Assembly (NCBI RefSeq): GCF_003391395.1
Contig: NZ_CP024190.1
Coordinates: 930,001 to 994,000, forward strand
Source of the DNA: Mycobacterium marinum
GTDB lineage: Bacteria > Actinomycetota > Actinomycetes > Mycobacteriales > Mycobacteriaceae
Length of the DNA: 64,000 nucleotides
Direction of reading: 5' to 3'
The position numbers were made by a program, and so were the translations under genes. Numbering within the stretch: position 1 is the stretch's first letter; each line of letters opens with the position of its first letter. Below are positions 17,460 through 28,700 of the stretch, one piece after another. The notes below the pieces were generated by a model. That model saw nothing but the letters and a program-made list of their open reading frames with translations. It did not search any database and was not told the origin of the DNA.

Positions 17460-18443
17460 ATGGGCGCCTACCCGCGGCAGCGGCCGCGCCGGCTCCGCTC
17501 GACCGCGGCGATGCGCCGCTTGGTAGCGCAAACCTCCTTGGAGCCAAGGCATTTGGTGCTGCCGATGTTCGTCGCCGACGGTATCGAAGAACCGCGCCCG
17601 ATCGCGTCGATGCCGGGGGTGATGCAACACACCCGCGATTCGCTGCGCAGCGCCGCCGCGGACGCCGTTTCCGCCGGAGTGGGCGGCCTGATGTTGTTCG
17701 GGGTGCCCCGTGACACGTCGAAGGACCCAGTCGGCTCGGCCGGTACCGATCCTGACGGCATTCTCAACGCGGCCCTGCGCGACTTGGCCAAGGATCTCGG
17801 GGACGCGACGGTGCTGATGGCCGACACCTGCCTGGACGAGTTCACCGACCACGGGCACTGCGGGGTGCTCGATGACCGGGGCCGTGTCGACAACGACGCG
17901 ACCGTGGCCCGCTACGTCGAATTGGCGGTCGCGCAGGCGCAGGCCGGCGCCCATGTGGTGGGACCGAGCGGGATGATGGACGGCCAGGTGGGTGCGATCC
18001 GCGACGGGCTGGACGAGGCCGGCTACGCCGACGTGGTGATTTTGGCCTACGCGGCCAAGTTCGCCTCGGCGTTCTATGGCCCCTTCCGAGAAGCGGTGAG
18101 CTGCAGCCTGTCCGGGGATCGGCGCACCTACCAGCAGGAACCGGGCAACATGCGGGAGGCGCTGCGCGAGGTCGAGCTGGATCTGGACGAAGGTGCCGAC
18201 ATCGTGATGATCAAACCCGCTTTGGGGTATCTGGACGTCGTCGCCGCGGCCGCAGACATTTCCCCGGTGCCGGTGGCCGCCTATCAGGTCTCGGGGGAGT
18301 ACGCGATGATTTGTGCGGCGGCGGCCAACAGCTGGATCGACCAGCGGGCCGCGGCCCTGGAGTCGCTGACCAGCATCCGGCGTGCCGGGGCCGATATCGT
18401 GCTCACCTATTGGGCCGCCGATGCAGCGAGTTGGCTGTCGTGA
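17460..18443 (+). CDS. hemB: Delta-aminolevulinic acid dehydratase (porphobilinogen synthase)
   Basis: 327 residues. It condenses two 5-aminolevulinates to porphobilinogen. The two Schiff-base lysines are in ILAYAAKFASAFYGPFR and VMIKPALGYLD. The metal-binding loop DTCLDEFTDHGHCG keeps two cysteines and a histidine. Other landmarks are MLFGVPRDTSKDP, VGPSGMMDGQVGAIR and QVSGEYAMI. The ATG at 17460 lies 39 bp after hemD. The GTG of the next gene overlaps its stop by 4 bp, so the block continues into the small membrane genes. Confidence 0.97.
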   Translation: MGAYPRQRPRRLRSTAAMRRLVAQTSLEPRHLVLPMFVADGIEEPRPIASMPGVMQHTRDSLRSAAADAVSAGVGGLMLFGVPRDTSKDPVGSAGTDPDGILNAALRDLAKDLGDATVLMADTCLDEFTDHGHCGVLDDRGRVDNDATVARYVELAVAQAQAGAHVVGPSGMMDGQVGAIRDGLDEAGYADVVILAYAAKFASAFYGPFREAVSCSLSGDRRTYQQEPGNMREALREVELDLDEGADIVMIKPALGYLDVVAAAADISPVPVAAYQVSGEYAMICAAAANSWIDQRAAALESLTSIRRAGADIVLTYWAADAASWLS

Positions 18444-18991
18444 CGGAGGCTCACATGACATCAGCGGGGGAACCCAAGACGTTGTTCTACGAATCCGGCG
18501 CCTCTTGGTATTGGCTGCTGGCCGGCCCGTTCTCGGCGCTGTCGTTGATCTTGATCGAGAAGTCCACCGGCGCCGGCATCCAGTTGATCACCCCAGTGAT
18601 CTTCCTGGTCCTGGTGTCGGTATTCGTCGGCATTCAGGTGAAGGCGGCGCGAATCCACACCTCGGTGGAGCTGACCGAAGAATCCCTACGTCAGGGCACC
18701 GAGACCATCCTGGTGTCCGAAATCGTGAGGGTGTTCCCCGAACCCGAGAACTCCGTCGCATCTGGAAAGTCGCTGGCCAAGTGGCAGTCGGCGCGGGCGC
18801 TTGGTGAGTTGGTCGGGGTACCACGCGGCCGGGTCGGCATCGGCATCAAGCTCACCGGCGGACGCACCGCGCAGGCCTGGGCGCGTCGGCATCGCCATCT
18901 GCGTGCGGCGCTGACTCCATTGGTGCAGGAACGAGTCGGGCCTACCCAGGTCGACCGCGACGCTGGCGACGACGCCGAGACGGCACTGTGA
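18440..18991 (+). CDS. Two-helix membrane protein, probably DUF3093 (Rv0513-like)
   Basis: 183 residues. Two membrane segments lie near the N-terminus (YWLLAGPFSALSLILIE and ITPVIFLVLVSVFVGIQV). A soluble C-terminal domain follows with VELTEESLRQGTETILVSEI and GVGIKLTGGRTAQAWARRHR, which looks like a small beta domain. The pattern resembles DUF3093, whose role is unknown. The GTG at 18440 overlaps the hemB stop; ATG 18455 is an alternative. It probably belongs to the hem transcript by position, with no direct link to heme shown. Confidence 0.8.
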   Translation: MTEAHMTSAGEPKTLFYESGASWYWLLAGPFSALSLILIEKSTGAGIQLITPVIFLVLVSVFVGIQVKAARIHTSVELTEESLRQGTETILVSEIVRVFPEPENSVASGKSLAKWQSARALGELVGVPRGRVGIGIKLTGGRTAQAWARRHRHLRAALTPLVQERVGPTQVDRDAGDDAETAL

Positions 18992-19272
18992 ACCCCCGCA
19001 ACCGGGCCGTGATTGAGCTGGCTCTGGCCCTCGTCGCGGTGTGGGCCACCGCGGCGAGCTGGCTACAGACCACCTCAACGGTGGCGGTCGCTCCCGTTAC
19101 CGCAGGTCAACCCGTCACGACGTCGGTGATCTATCACCCGCAGCAATTGGTGCTGACCCTGGCCCTGGCGACCCTGGCGGGGGTGCTCGCGGTCGTGGGA
19201 GTCTGCCGGTTGCGGCGGGCGCGACAATCGCCCAGTGCGCCTGCCGACAACAGCTCGGATCTCGCGCGCTAA
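18988..19272 (+). CDS. Small two-helix membrane protein (Rv0514-like)
   Basis: 94 residues with two hydrophobic helices (VIELALALVAVWATAASWL and LVLTLALATLAGVLAVVGV) separated by an extracytoplasmic-looking loop rich in Val, Thr and Pro, and an Arg-rich then polar tail. The GTG overlaps the previous stop by 4 bp. The gene is intact here; a frameshifted second copy of its 3' two-thirds sits at 43008-43209 on the other side of the synthetase island. Function unknown. Confidence 0.82.
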   Translation: MNPRNRAVIELALALVAVWATAASWLQTTSTVAVAPVTAGQPVTTSVIYHPQQLVLTLALATLAGVLAVVGVCRLRRARQSPSAPADNSSDLAR

Positions 19273-19350
19273 GCGGTTTTTCGGACCAGCGACAACATCA
19301 GCTGACGGTGAATGCTGTTGGCCTGAGCCAGGTCGCGCAGCGCCTCGTGC
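19071..19350 (+). repeat. Direct repeat, left copy (end of Rv0514-like plus end of Rv0516c-like)
   Basis: About 280 bp that recur at 43008-43291 with roughly 10% mismatches judged by eye. Both copies carry the 3' end of the Rv0514-like gene, the overlapping stop codons and the 3' end of the Rv0516c-like gene. Similarity stops at about 19350. The two copies bracket the NRPS island. Confidence 0.85.
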
Positions 19351-19352
19351 AC
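19269..19352 (-). pseudogene. Orphan 3' fragment of the Rv0516c-like anti-anti-sigma gene
   Basis: The last 28 codons (SVHEALRDLAQANSIHRQLM and on to LVRKTA, stop) match the C-terminus of the intact gene at 43206-43655 almost residue for residue. Nothing upstream continues the STAS domain. The stop overlaps the Rv0514-like stop on the other strand, exactly as in the right copy. Confidence 0.85.
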
Positions 19353-19704
19353 CGAGCTCCGAGTTGGCTCAATTGGAGGACGGGTCGGCAGCAGTGAGGG
19401 TGTGGTCGCCGGCCTTGATCTTGACCGTGCAGGTCCCCACCCGCCACGACGGACGCTGGCCGTAGTCAAGGTTTGCCGCCACCGGCGTTGGGCCTAGATC
19501 GGCATCCGCCGCTTGACGGTGGCATAGGAGATCGGCCGGACCCCGATCTCGGTGAGCACTCGTTCGGTGTCGATCATGGTGCTGGGCCCAATGATCCGCG
19601 CCATCACGAAACACGTTGTCGCTATAGATGGTTGAGCCGAACCCTAGGATCCGGTAAGACGCGCACAGGCCGTTTCGCAGATGTCTTCTTGGGTCACTTG
19701 TGTG
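19353..19704. other. 352-bp left flank of the island, decayed sequence
   Basis: No intact gene. On the minus strand, in two frames, there are protein-like scraps, for example MIDTERVLTEIGVRPISYA at about 19515-19575 and RVGTCTVKIKAGDHTL nearer 19400, which suggests an eroded gene of unknown type. A stretch near 19370-19460 resembles 42750-42840. Confidence 0.4.
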
Positions 19705-22700
19705 TCACTGGAGGAAGTTTTTGAGGTGGTTGGTGTAGGTGGGGGTGTGGTTGGGGTGGAGGAGTTGGTGGTGTGTGCTGTTGGTTGAGTGGGTTGTGGT
19801 GGGGCCGGTGAGGTGTGGTTGCCAGGCGTGGAGGAGGTATGCGGCTTTGGTGTGGGTGCTTTCGTAGGTGGGGTGGTTGGGGGGTGGGGTGTGTTCGGCG
19901 GCGATGAGCAGGGTGGGGCCGCTGTAGGTGTGGGGTTGGTGGTGTTGGTAGAGGGTGATGTTGTTGTTGTGGTTGGTGGTGAGGTGGTGTAGCTGGTCGT
20001 CGGGGATGGTGGTGGCGTGGTGGCCGAGCAGTGTTTGCAGGGTTTGGCGGTCGTTTCGGGGGGTGATTGTTGGGTCGGTGTTGGTGTCGAGGGTGGGTAG
20101 TGAGTCGAGCAGGATGAGTCGGGTGTCGGTGTGGCCGCGGTGGTGTAGTTCGATGGCGATTTGGTGGGCGAGGACGCCGCCGAAGGACCAGCCGAGGAGG
20201 TAGTAGGGGCCGGTGGGGTGGGTGTTTTGGATGCGGGTGGCGTAGTTGCGGGCCATGGCTTGGAGGGTGTGGGGTGGGGTTTCGTCGGCGTTGAGGGTTT
20301 GGTTGATGCCGATGAGGGGGTTGGTGAGGTGGTTGGCGAGGGTTTGGTAGGGCCAGCTGATGCCGCTGGTGGCGTGGATGCAGAACAGGGGTGTGCCGGT
20401 GCCGGTGCGCAGGGTTTGGATGGGGGGGATGGTGGCGGGTTGGGCTTGGGTGTCGATTCGGTGGGCGAGGGTGGTGATGGTGGGGGTGTCGAAGATGTCG
20501 GCGACGCGGAGGTCGGTGTGCAGGGTGGTGTTGGCGGCGGCGATCAAACGCATCGCCGACAGGGAATCTCCGCCGAGTTCAAAAAAGGAGTCGGCGGCGC
20601 TGATGCGGTCGATGCCGAGGATTTGGGTGTAGAGGCTGGCCAGGACTTCTTCGACCGGGCCTTGCGGGGCGAGATAAGTCTGCGCGGTGGTGGTGTAGTC
20701 GGGGGTGGGCAGGGCGCGGCGGTCGAGTTTGCCGTTGACCGTTAGTGGTAGTTCGTCGATCAGCATGAAGGCGGCCGGAACCATATAGGGCGGCAACACC
20801 TGGCTCAAGGAGGCGCGGATGTCGGTGGTGTCGAGCCTGGTCCCGCTGGTGGTGGTGTAGTAGGCGACCAGGCGGGGTTGGCCGGGGGTGTCTTCGCGGG
20901 CGATGACGACCGCCTGCTCCACCCCGTCGAGTGTGGTGAGGGCGGTGGTGACTTCGCCGCATTCGATGCGGTATCCGCGGATTTTGACTTGTTCGTCGGC
21001 GCGGCCCAGGTACTGCAGTTGCCCATCAGGTGCCCAACAGACGAGGTCGCCGGTGCGATACATCCGCGACCCGGCCGCCCCGAACGGGCATGCCACAAAC
21101 CGGGTCGCACTCAACGCGCCGCGGCGCCAGTAGCCGACACCGACGCCGGCGCCGGCGACATACAACTCACCCACGGTCCCGGGGGGGACTGGGCGCAGCC
21201 AGCTGTCGAGGACGAACACCCCGGCCCCGGGCACGGGTGCGCCGATGGGCACCACTGTGTTCGCGGGGTGTAGGGGGTTGCTGATCGTGGTGCACATGGT
21301 GGTTTCGGTGGGGCCGTAGGCGTTGAGCAGGGTGTGCTCGGTGGCCCAGTGGTGGGCGAGGTCGATCGGGCAGGACTCTCCCACGGTGATGACGGTGGTT
21401 GCCTCTAGCCCGTGATCGGGGAGTTGGGCTAATGCTGAGGGGGTGTGGGTGAGCACACTGACGTGTTCGTCGATGAGCAGGGCGTGGAAGTCCTCGGGTG
21501 AGGTGACGATGTGTTCGGGTACGACCACGACCCGTCCGCCGCTGAGGAGGGCGCCGAGGATTTCCCAGACGGAGACGTCGAAGGCGTAGGAGTGCCATTG
21601 CGACCAGACCGCGTCGGTGGGGATGTCGAGATCGAGTTGGGTGGTCAGGGTGGTGGCGTTGTGGTGGGTGATGGCTACGCCTTTGGGGGTTCCGGTGGTG
21701 CCGGAGGTGTAGATCAGGTACGCCAGGTTGTGGGGGTTGGGTGGGGGTAGTGGGGTGGTGGGGTGGTCGTCGAGGGTGAGGGTGTCGAGGGTGATCACCG
21801 GAACACCACTGCTGGTGCCGGTGGTGGTGGGGAGGTGGGTGGTCAGTTCGGTGGTGGTCAGTACTGCGGTGGGGGTGGTGTCGGTGAGCATGAACGCGAT
21901 ACGCGTTGGGGGGTGGTGGGGGTCGATGGGTAGGTAGGCGGCGCCGGTTTTGAGGATGGCCAGGATGGTGAGGATGGCGTGGTCGCTGCGCGGTAGCAGC
22001 AGCGCGATGACCGCACCCGGCCCGGCGCTGTAGTTCAGGAGGTGGTGGGCGAGTTGGGTGCTGGCGGTATCGAGGTCGTGGTAGGTCCAGGTGTGGTCCT
22101 CGAAGGTGAGGGCCGGGGCGTGGGGGTGGGTGGCGACCACGCTGGCGAAGGCGGCGGGAATCGAGATCGCCGTGGTGGCCGGTGGGTTGGTGAGGGTGGG
22201 GTGGTTGCCCCAGGTGCGTAGTTGGGTGTGTTCGGTGTCGGTGAGCAGGTCGAGGTGGTGCAGGGGTTGGTCGGGGTGGGTGGTGAAGGCGTGCAGGGTG
22301 TGGTGCAGGCGGGTGGCCAGGGTGTTGATGGTGGTGGGGTCATAGACGTCGGTGCGGTATTCGATGGTGCCGGTCAGGGTCGGTGCTGTGTCGGGGGTGG
22401 TGGGGTGTTCGGTCAGGGAGATGACCAGGTCCATGCGGGCGGTGTGGGTGCTGACGGGGTAGGGGCTGATCCGGGCCTCACCCAGGGCCAGAGGGGTGTC
22501 GTGTTGGGTCCAGGGGTGGTTTTGGAAGGCGAGCATGACCTGGATGAGGGGGTGGTGGGTGCGGGAGCGGGTGGGCTGGAGGTGTTCGACCAATAGTTCG
22601 AAGGGCACGTGTTGGTGTTCGAACGCGGTCAGGCTGTCCTCGCGGATGTGGGCGAGTAGGTCGGTGGGGGTGTCTGCGGGGTGGGTGTGGGTGCGTAGCA

Positions 22701-25700
22701 CCAGGGTGTTGACGAAGAACCCGATCAGCTCATCGAGGTGGGGGTGGGTGCGTGCGGCGATCGGGACGCCGATGGCGATGTCGTTGGTGTCGGCGAGGGT
22801 GGCTAGGACCACGGTCAGGGCGGCGTGGATGACCATGAAGACCGAGACGTGGTGGGTGTGGGCCAGGGTGTGGATTGCGGTGGTTAGTTCGGGGGGCCAG
22901 CTGAATTGGTGGCTGGCGCCGCGGTAGTCGGCGATCGGGGGGTAGGGGCGGTCGGTGGGCAGGGGCAGGTGTTCGGGGAGTCCGGCCAGGGTGTGGCGCC
23001 AGTAGGCCAGGTCGGTGGCCAGCAGGCTGGTGGGGTCGTGGGGGTCGCCGAGGAGTTGGTGGTGCCACAGGGTGTAGTCGGCGTAGTGCACCGGCAACGG
23101 CACCCAGGCCGGTGGGTGTCCGGCGGTGCGGGCGGTGTAGGCGGTGTTCAGGTCGCGGGCGAGCGGGCCCAGCGACCAGCCGTCGGCGGCGATGTGGTGG
23201 ATCAGCAGTACCAGCACGTGCTGGTGGTCGGCGGTGTGCAAGACGGTGGCGCGGATCGGGATCTCGGCGGCTAGATCGAAGTGGTAGTTGGTGGCTTCGT
23301 CGATGGCGGTGTGCAGGTGTTGGGGTGTCCACCCGCGGGCATCCACGACTTGCCAGCTCATGTCGGCTTGGTTGGGGGTGAGGATGTCTTGGTAGCCGGT
23401 GCCGTCGATGCTGGGAAAGCGGGTGCGCAGGGTTTCGTGGCGGGTGATCAGATCGGTGAGTGCGGCTCGGAGTGCTTCGGTGTCCAGGGGGCCGTGCAGG
23501 TGCAGGACGACCGGGATGTTGTAGACCGCCGAGGGGCCTTGAAGCTGCTCAAGAAACCACAATCGGGACTGGGCAAACGACAACGGCACCAACGCCGGGC
23601 GGGGGCCGGCGATCAATGGCAGCTGAGTGACGGTGTCGGCCCCGACACGGTGTGCTAGCCCGGTGATGGTGGGGGCCTCGAACACATCAACAACGCGCAG
23701 ACCGGTGTGCAGGGTGGTGTTGGCGGCGGCGATCAAACGCATCGCCGACAACGAATCCCCACCGAGCTCGAAGAACGAGTCGGCGGCGCTGACCCGGTCA
23801 CCACCGCCGAGGATTTGGGCGTAGAGGCTGGCCAGGGTTTCTTCCACCGGCCCCTGCGGCGCAACATAAGCCTGCGCGCTGGTGGTGTAGTCGGGGGCGG
23901 GCAAAGCGCGGCGGTCGAGTTTGCCGTTGACCGTCAACGGCAACGCGTCCATCATCACGAACGCGGCCGGAACCATATACGCCGGCAGGACTTCACTTAA
24001 CCGGTCACGCAGCCACGCCGTATCGATCCCACCGTTACCGGCGCTGGTGTAGTAGGCGACCAGGCGGGTTTGGCCGGTGTCGGTGTGGGCGATCACCACC
24101 GCCTGCTCCACCCCATCGAGTGCGGCCAAGGCGGCGGTGACTTCGCCGCATTCGATGCGGTAGCCACGGATTTTGACTTGCTCATCAGCGCGGCCCAGAT
24201 ACTGCAGTTGCCCATCAGGGCCCCAACACACCAGATCACCGGTGCGATACATCCGCGACCCCGCCGCCCCGAACGGGCATGCCACAAACCGGGCCGCACT
24301 CAACCCGCCCCGGCGCCAATAGCCGACACCCACCCCGGCACCGGCGACATACAACTCACCCACGGTCCCCGGCGGCACCGGACGCAACCACCCATCGAGC
24401 ACAAACACCCCCGCACCACCCACCGGCGCCCCGATCGGCACCACCGGGTCACCGGCCTGAAGGGGGCTGCTGATGGTGGCGGTGATGGTGGTTTCGGTGG
24501 GTCCGTAGGAGTTGAGCATGACGCGGCCCGGCGCCCAGCGTTGGGCCAGGTCGATTGGGCAGGGTTCGGCACCGACTAGCAGTGTGTGCACACCTGTTAA
24601 CCCGTGCGGCGGCAACATCGTCAGTAAGGGAGCCGTGAGATACACGATATTGACCCCGGCATCGTCGAGCCACTGGCCGAGTTCGTGGAGGGACTCCATC
24701 ACGTGTTCAGGGATGACGACCAGGCGGCCGCCGCCGAGTAGGGCGGCGAAGATTTCCCAGACGGAGACGTCGAAGGCGTAGGAGTGGCATTGCGACCAGC
24801 TCTGCTGGGACGGTATCGACCTGTAAATGCCCTGTTGGTGCAAAGAAGCGAGGAAAGCGGTGGCGTTGTGGTGGGTGATGGCCACGCCTTTGGGGGTTCC
24901 GGTGGTGCCGGAGGTGTAGATCAGATACGCCAGGTCGTGGGGGCTGGGTGGGAGCAGTGGGGCGGTGGGGTAGTCATCGAGGTTGGTGAGGGTGTCGAGG
25001 GTGATCACCGGAACACCACTGCTGGTGGGGAGGTGGGTGGTCAGTTCGGTGGTGGTCAACACGGCGGCGGGGGTGGTGTCGGTGAGCATGAACGCGATAC
25101 GGGCGTGGGGGTGGTGGGGGTCGATGGGGAGGTAGGCGGCGCCGGTTTTGAGGATGGCCAGGATGGTGAGGATGGCGTGGTCGCTGCGCGGTAGCAGCAG
25201 CGCGATGACTGCACCCGCTCGAGCCCCGTGGGTGGTGGTGAGGTGGTGGGCGAGTTGGGTGCTGGCGGTATCGAGTTGTTGGTAGGTCCAGGTGTGGTCT
25301 TCGAAGGTGAGGGCCGGGGCGTGGGGGTGGGTGGCGACCACGCTGGCGAAGGCGGCGGGAATCGAGATCGCCGTGGTGGTGGGAGCGGTGAGGGTGGGGT
25401 GGTTGCCCCAGGTGCGTAGTTGGGTGTGTTCGGTGGGGGTGAGGAGGTCGAGGTGGTGCAGGGGTTGGTCGGGGTGGGTGGTGAAGGCGTGCAGGGTGTG
25501 GTGCAGGCGGGTGGCCAGGGTGTTGATGGTGGTGGGGTCATAGACGTCGGTGCGGTATTCGATGGTGCCGGTCAGGGTCGGTGCTGTGTCGGGGGTGGTG
25601 GGGTGTTCGGTCAGGGAGATGACCAGGTCCATGCGGGCGGTGTGGGTGCTGACGGGGTAGGGGCTGATCCGGGCTTCACCCAGGGCCAGAGGGGTGTCGT

Positions 25701-28700
25701 GTTGGGTCCAGGGGTGGTTTTGGAAGGCGAGCATGACCTGGATGAGGGGGTGGTGGGTGCGGGAGCGGGTGGGGTGGAGGTGTTCGACCAGCAGTTCGAA
25801 GGGCACGTGTTGGTGTTGGTAGGCGGTCAGGCTGTCCTCGCGGATGTGGGCGAGTAGGTCGGTGGGGGTGTCTGCGGGGTGGGTGTGGGTGCGTAGCACC
25901 AGGGTGTTGACGAAGAACCCGATCAGCTCATCGAGGTGGGGGTGGGTGCGTGCGGCGATCGGGACGCCGATGGCGATGTCGTTGGTGTCGGCGAGGGTGG
26001 CTAGGACCACGGTCAGGGCGGCGTGGATGACCATGAAGACCGAGACGTGGTGGGTGTGGGCCAGGGTGTGGATTGCGGTGGTTAGTTCGGGGGGCCAGCT
26101 GAATTGGTGGCTGGCGCCGCGGTAGTCGGCGATCGGGGGGTAGGGGCGGTCGGTGGGCAGGGGCAGGTGTTCGGGGAGTCCGGCCAGGGTGTGGCGCCAG
26201 TAGGCCAGGTCGGTGGCCAGCAGGCTGGTGGGGTCGTGGGGGTCGCCGAGGAGTTGGTGGTGCCACAGGGTGTAGTCGGCGTAGTGCACCGGCAACGGCA
26301 CCCAGGCCGGTGGGTGTCCGGCGGTGCGGGCGGTGTAGGCGGTGTTCAGGTCGCGGGCGAGCGGGCCCAGCGACCAGCCGTCGGCGGCGATGTGGTGGAT
26401 CAGCAGTACCAGCACGTGCTGGTGGTCGGCGGTGTGCAAGACGGTGGCGCGGATCGGGATCTCGGCGGCTAGATCGAAGTGGTAGTTGGTGGCTTCGTCG
26501 ATGGCGGTGTGCAGGTGTTGGGGTGTCCACCCGCGGGCATCCACGACTTGCCAGCTCATGTCGGCTTGGTTGGGGGTGAGGATGTCTTGGTAGCCGATCC
26601 CCTCGCTCGTGGTGCTGAAGCGGGTGCGCAGGGTTTCGTGGCGGGTGATCAGATCGGTGAGTGCGGCTCGGAGTGCTTCGGTGTCCAGGGGGCCGTGCAG
26701 GTGCAGGACGACCGGGATGTTGTAGACCGCCGAGGGGCCTTGAAGCTGCTCAAGAAACCACAATCGGGACTGGGCAAACGACAACGGCACCAACGCCGGG
26801 CGGGGGCCGGCGATCAATGGCAGCTGAGCGACCGGGTCCGCCCCGACACGTTGTGCTAGCCCGGTGATGGTGGGGGCCTCGAACACATCAACAACGCGCA
26901 GACCGGTGTGCAGGGTGGTGTTGGCGGCGGCGATCAAACGCATCGCCGACAGGGAATCTCCGCCGAGGTCGAAGAAGGAGTCGGCGGCGCTGACCCGGTC
27001 ACTACCGAGGATTTGGGCGTAGAGGCTGGCCAGGGTTTCTTCCACCGGGCCTTGCGGGGCGAGATAAGCCTGCGCGCTGGTGGTGTAGTCGGGGGTGGGC
27101 AGGGCGCGGCGGTCGAGTTTGCCGTTGACCGTTAGTGGTAGTTCGTCGATCACCATGAAGGCGGCCGGAACCATATACGCCGGCAGGACTTCACTTAACC
27201 GGTCACGCAGCCACGCCGTATCGATCCCACCGTTACCGGCGCTGGTGTAGTAGGCGACCAGGCGGGTTTGGCCGGTGTCGGTGTGGGCGATCACCACCGC
27301 CTGCTGCACCCCATCGAGTGCGGCCAGGGCGGCGGTGACTTCGCCGCATTCGATGCGGTAGCCACGGATTTTGACTTGCTCATCAGCGCGGCCCAGATAC
27401 TGCAGTTGCCCATCAGGGCCCCAACACACCAGGTCACCGGTGCGATACATCCGCGACCCGGCCGCCCCGAACGGGCATGCCACAAACCGGGCCGCACTCA
27501 ACCCGCCCCGGCGCCAATAGCCGACACCCACCCCGGCACCGGCGACATACAACTCACCCACGGTCCCCGGCGGCACCGGACGCAACCAGCCATCGAGCAC
27601 AAACACCCCGGCCCCGGGCACGGGTGCGCCGATGGGCACCACAGTGGCGCCGGCGTGCAGCGGGGGTGCGGCGGTGAGGTAGATGGTGGCTTCGGTGGGG
27701 CCGTAGGCGTTGATCAGGGTTCGCCCCGGGGCCCACTGATCGACCAGCTCTGCTGGGCAGGCCTCACCGATCAAGATGACAGCGCTGACTTCGTCGAGGC
27801 CTTGGGGGCTCAGCGCCCCCAACCCCGAAGGGGTGTGGTTGAGCACACTGACGTGTTCGTCGGTGAGTAGTTGGTGCAGGTCTGGGGGGCTATGCACGAC
27901 CTGTTCGGGCACCACGACCAGCCGCCCACCATGGAGCAGGGCCCCGAAGACTTCCAGGACTGCGACATCGAAGCTGTAGGAGTGCCATTGCGACCAGACA
28001 CCGTCTACAGCGATGTCCAGCTGCAGGTCGGTGAGCAGGGTGGTGACGTTGTGGTGGGTGATGGCCACACCTTTGGGGGTTCCGGTGGTGCCGGAGGTGT
28101 AGATCAGATACGCCAGGTCGTGGGGGTTGGGTGCGGGTAGTGGGGTGGTGGGGTAGTTATCGAGGTTGGTGAGGGTGTCGAGGGTGATCACCGGAACACC
28201 ACTGCTGGTGGGGAGGTGGGTGGTCAGTTCGGTGGTGGTCAACACGGCGGCGGGGGTGGTGTCGGTGAGCATGAACGCGATACGGGCGTGGGGGTGGTGG
28301 GGGTCGATGGGGAGGTAGGCGGCGCCGGTTTTGAGGATGGCCAGGATGGTGAGGATGGCGTGGTCGCTGCGCGGTAGCAGCAGCGCGATGACTGCACCCG
28401 CTCGAGCCCCGTGGGTGGTGGTGAGGTGGTGGGCGAGTTGGGTGCTGGCGGTATCGAGTTGTTGGTAGGTCCAGGTGTGGTCTTCGAAGGTGAGGGCCGG
28501 GGCGTGGGGGTGGGTGGCGACCACGCTGGCGAAGGCGGCGGGAATCGAGATCGCCGTGGTGGTGGGAGCGGTGAGGGTGGGGTGGTTGCCCCAGGTGCGT
28601 AGTTGGGTGTGTTCGGTGGGGGTGAGGAGGTCGAGGTGGTGCAGGGGTTGGTCGGGGTGGGTGGTGAAGGCGTGCAGGGTGTGGTGCAGGCGGGTGGCCA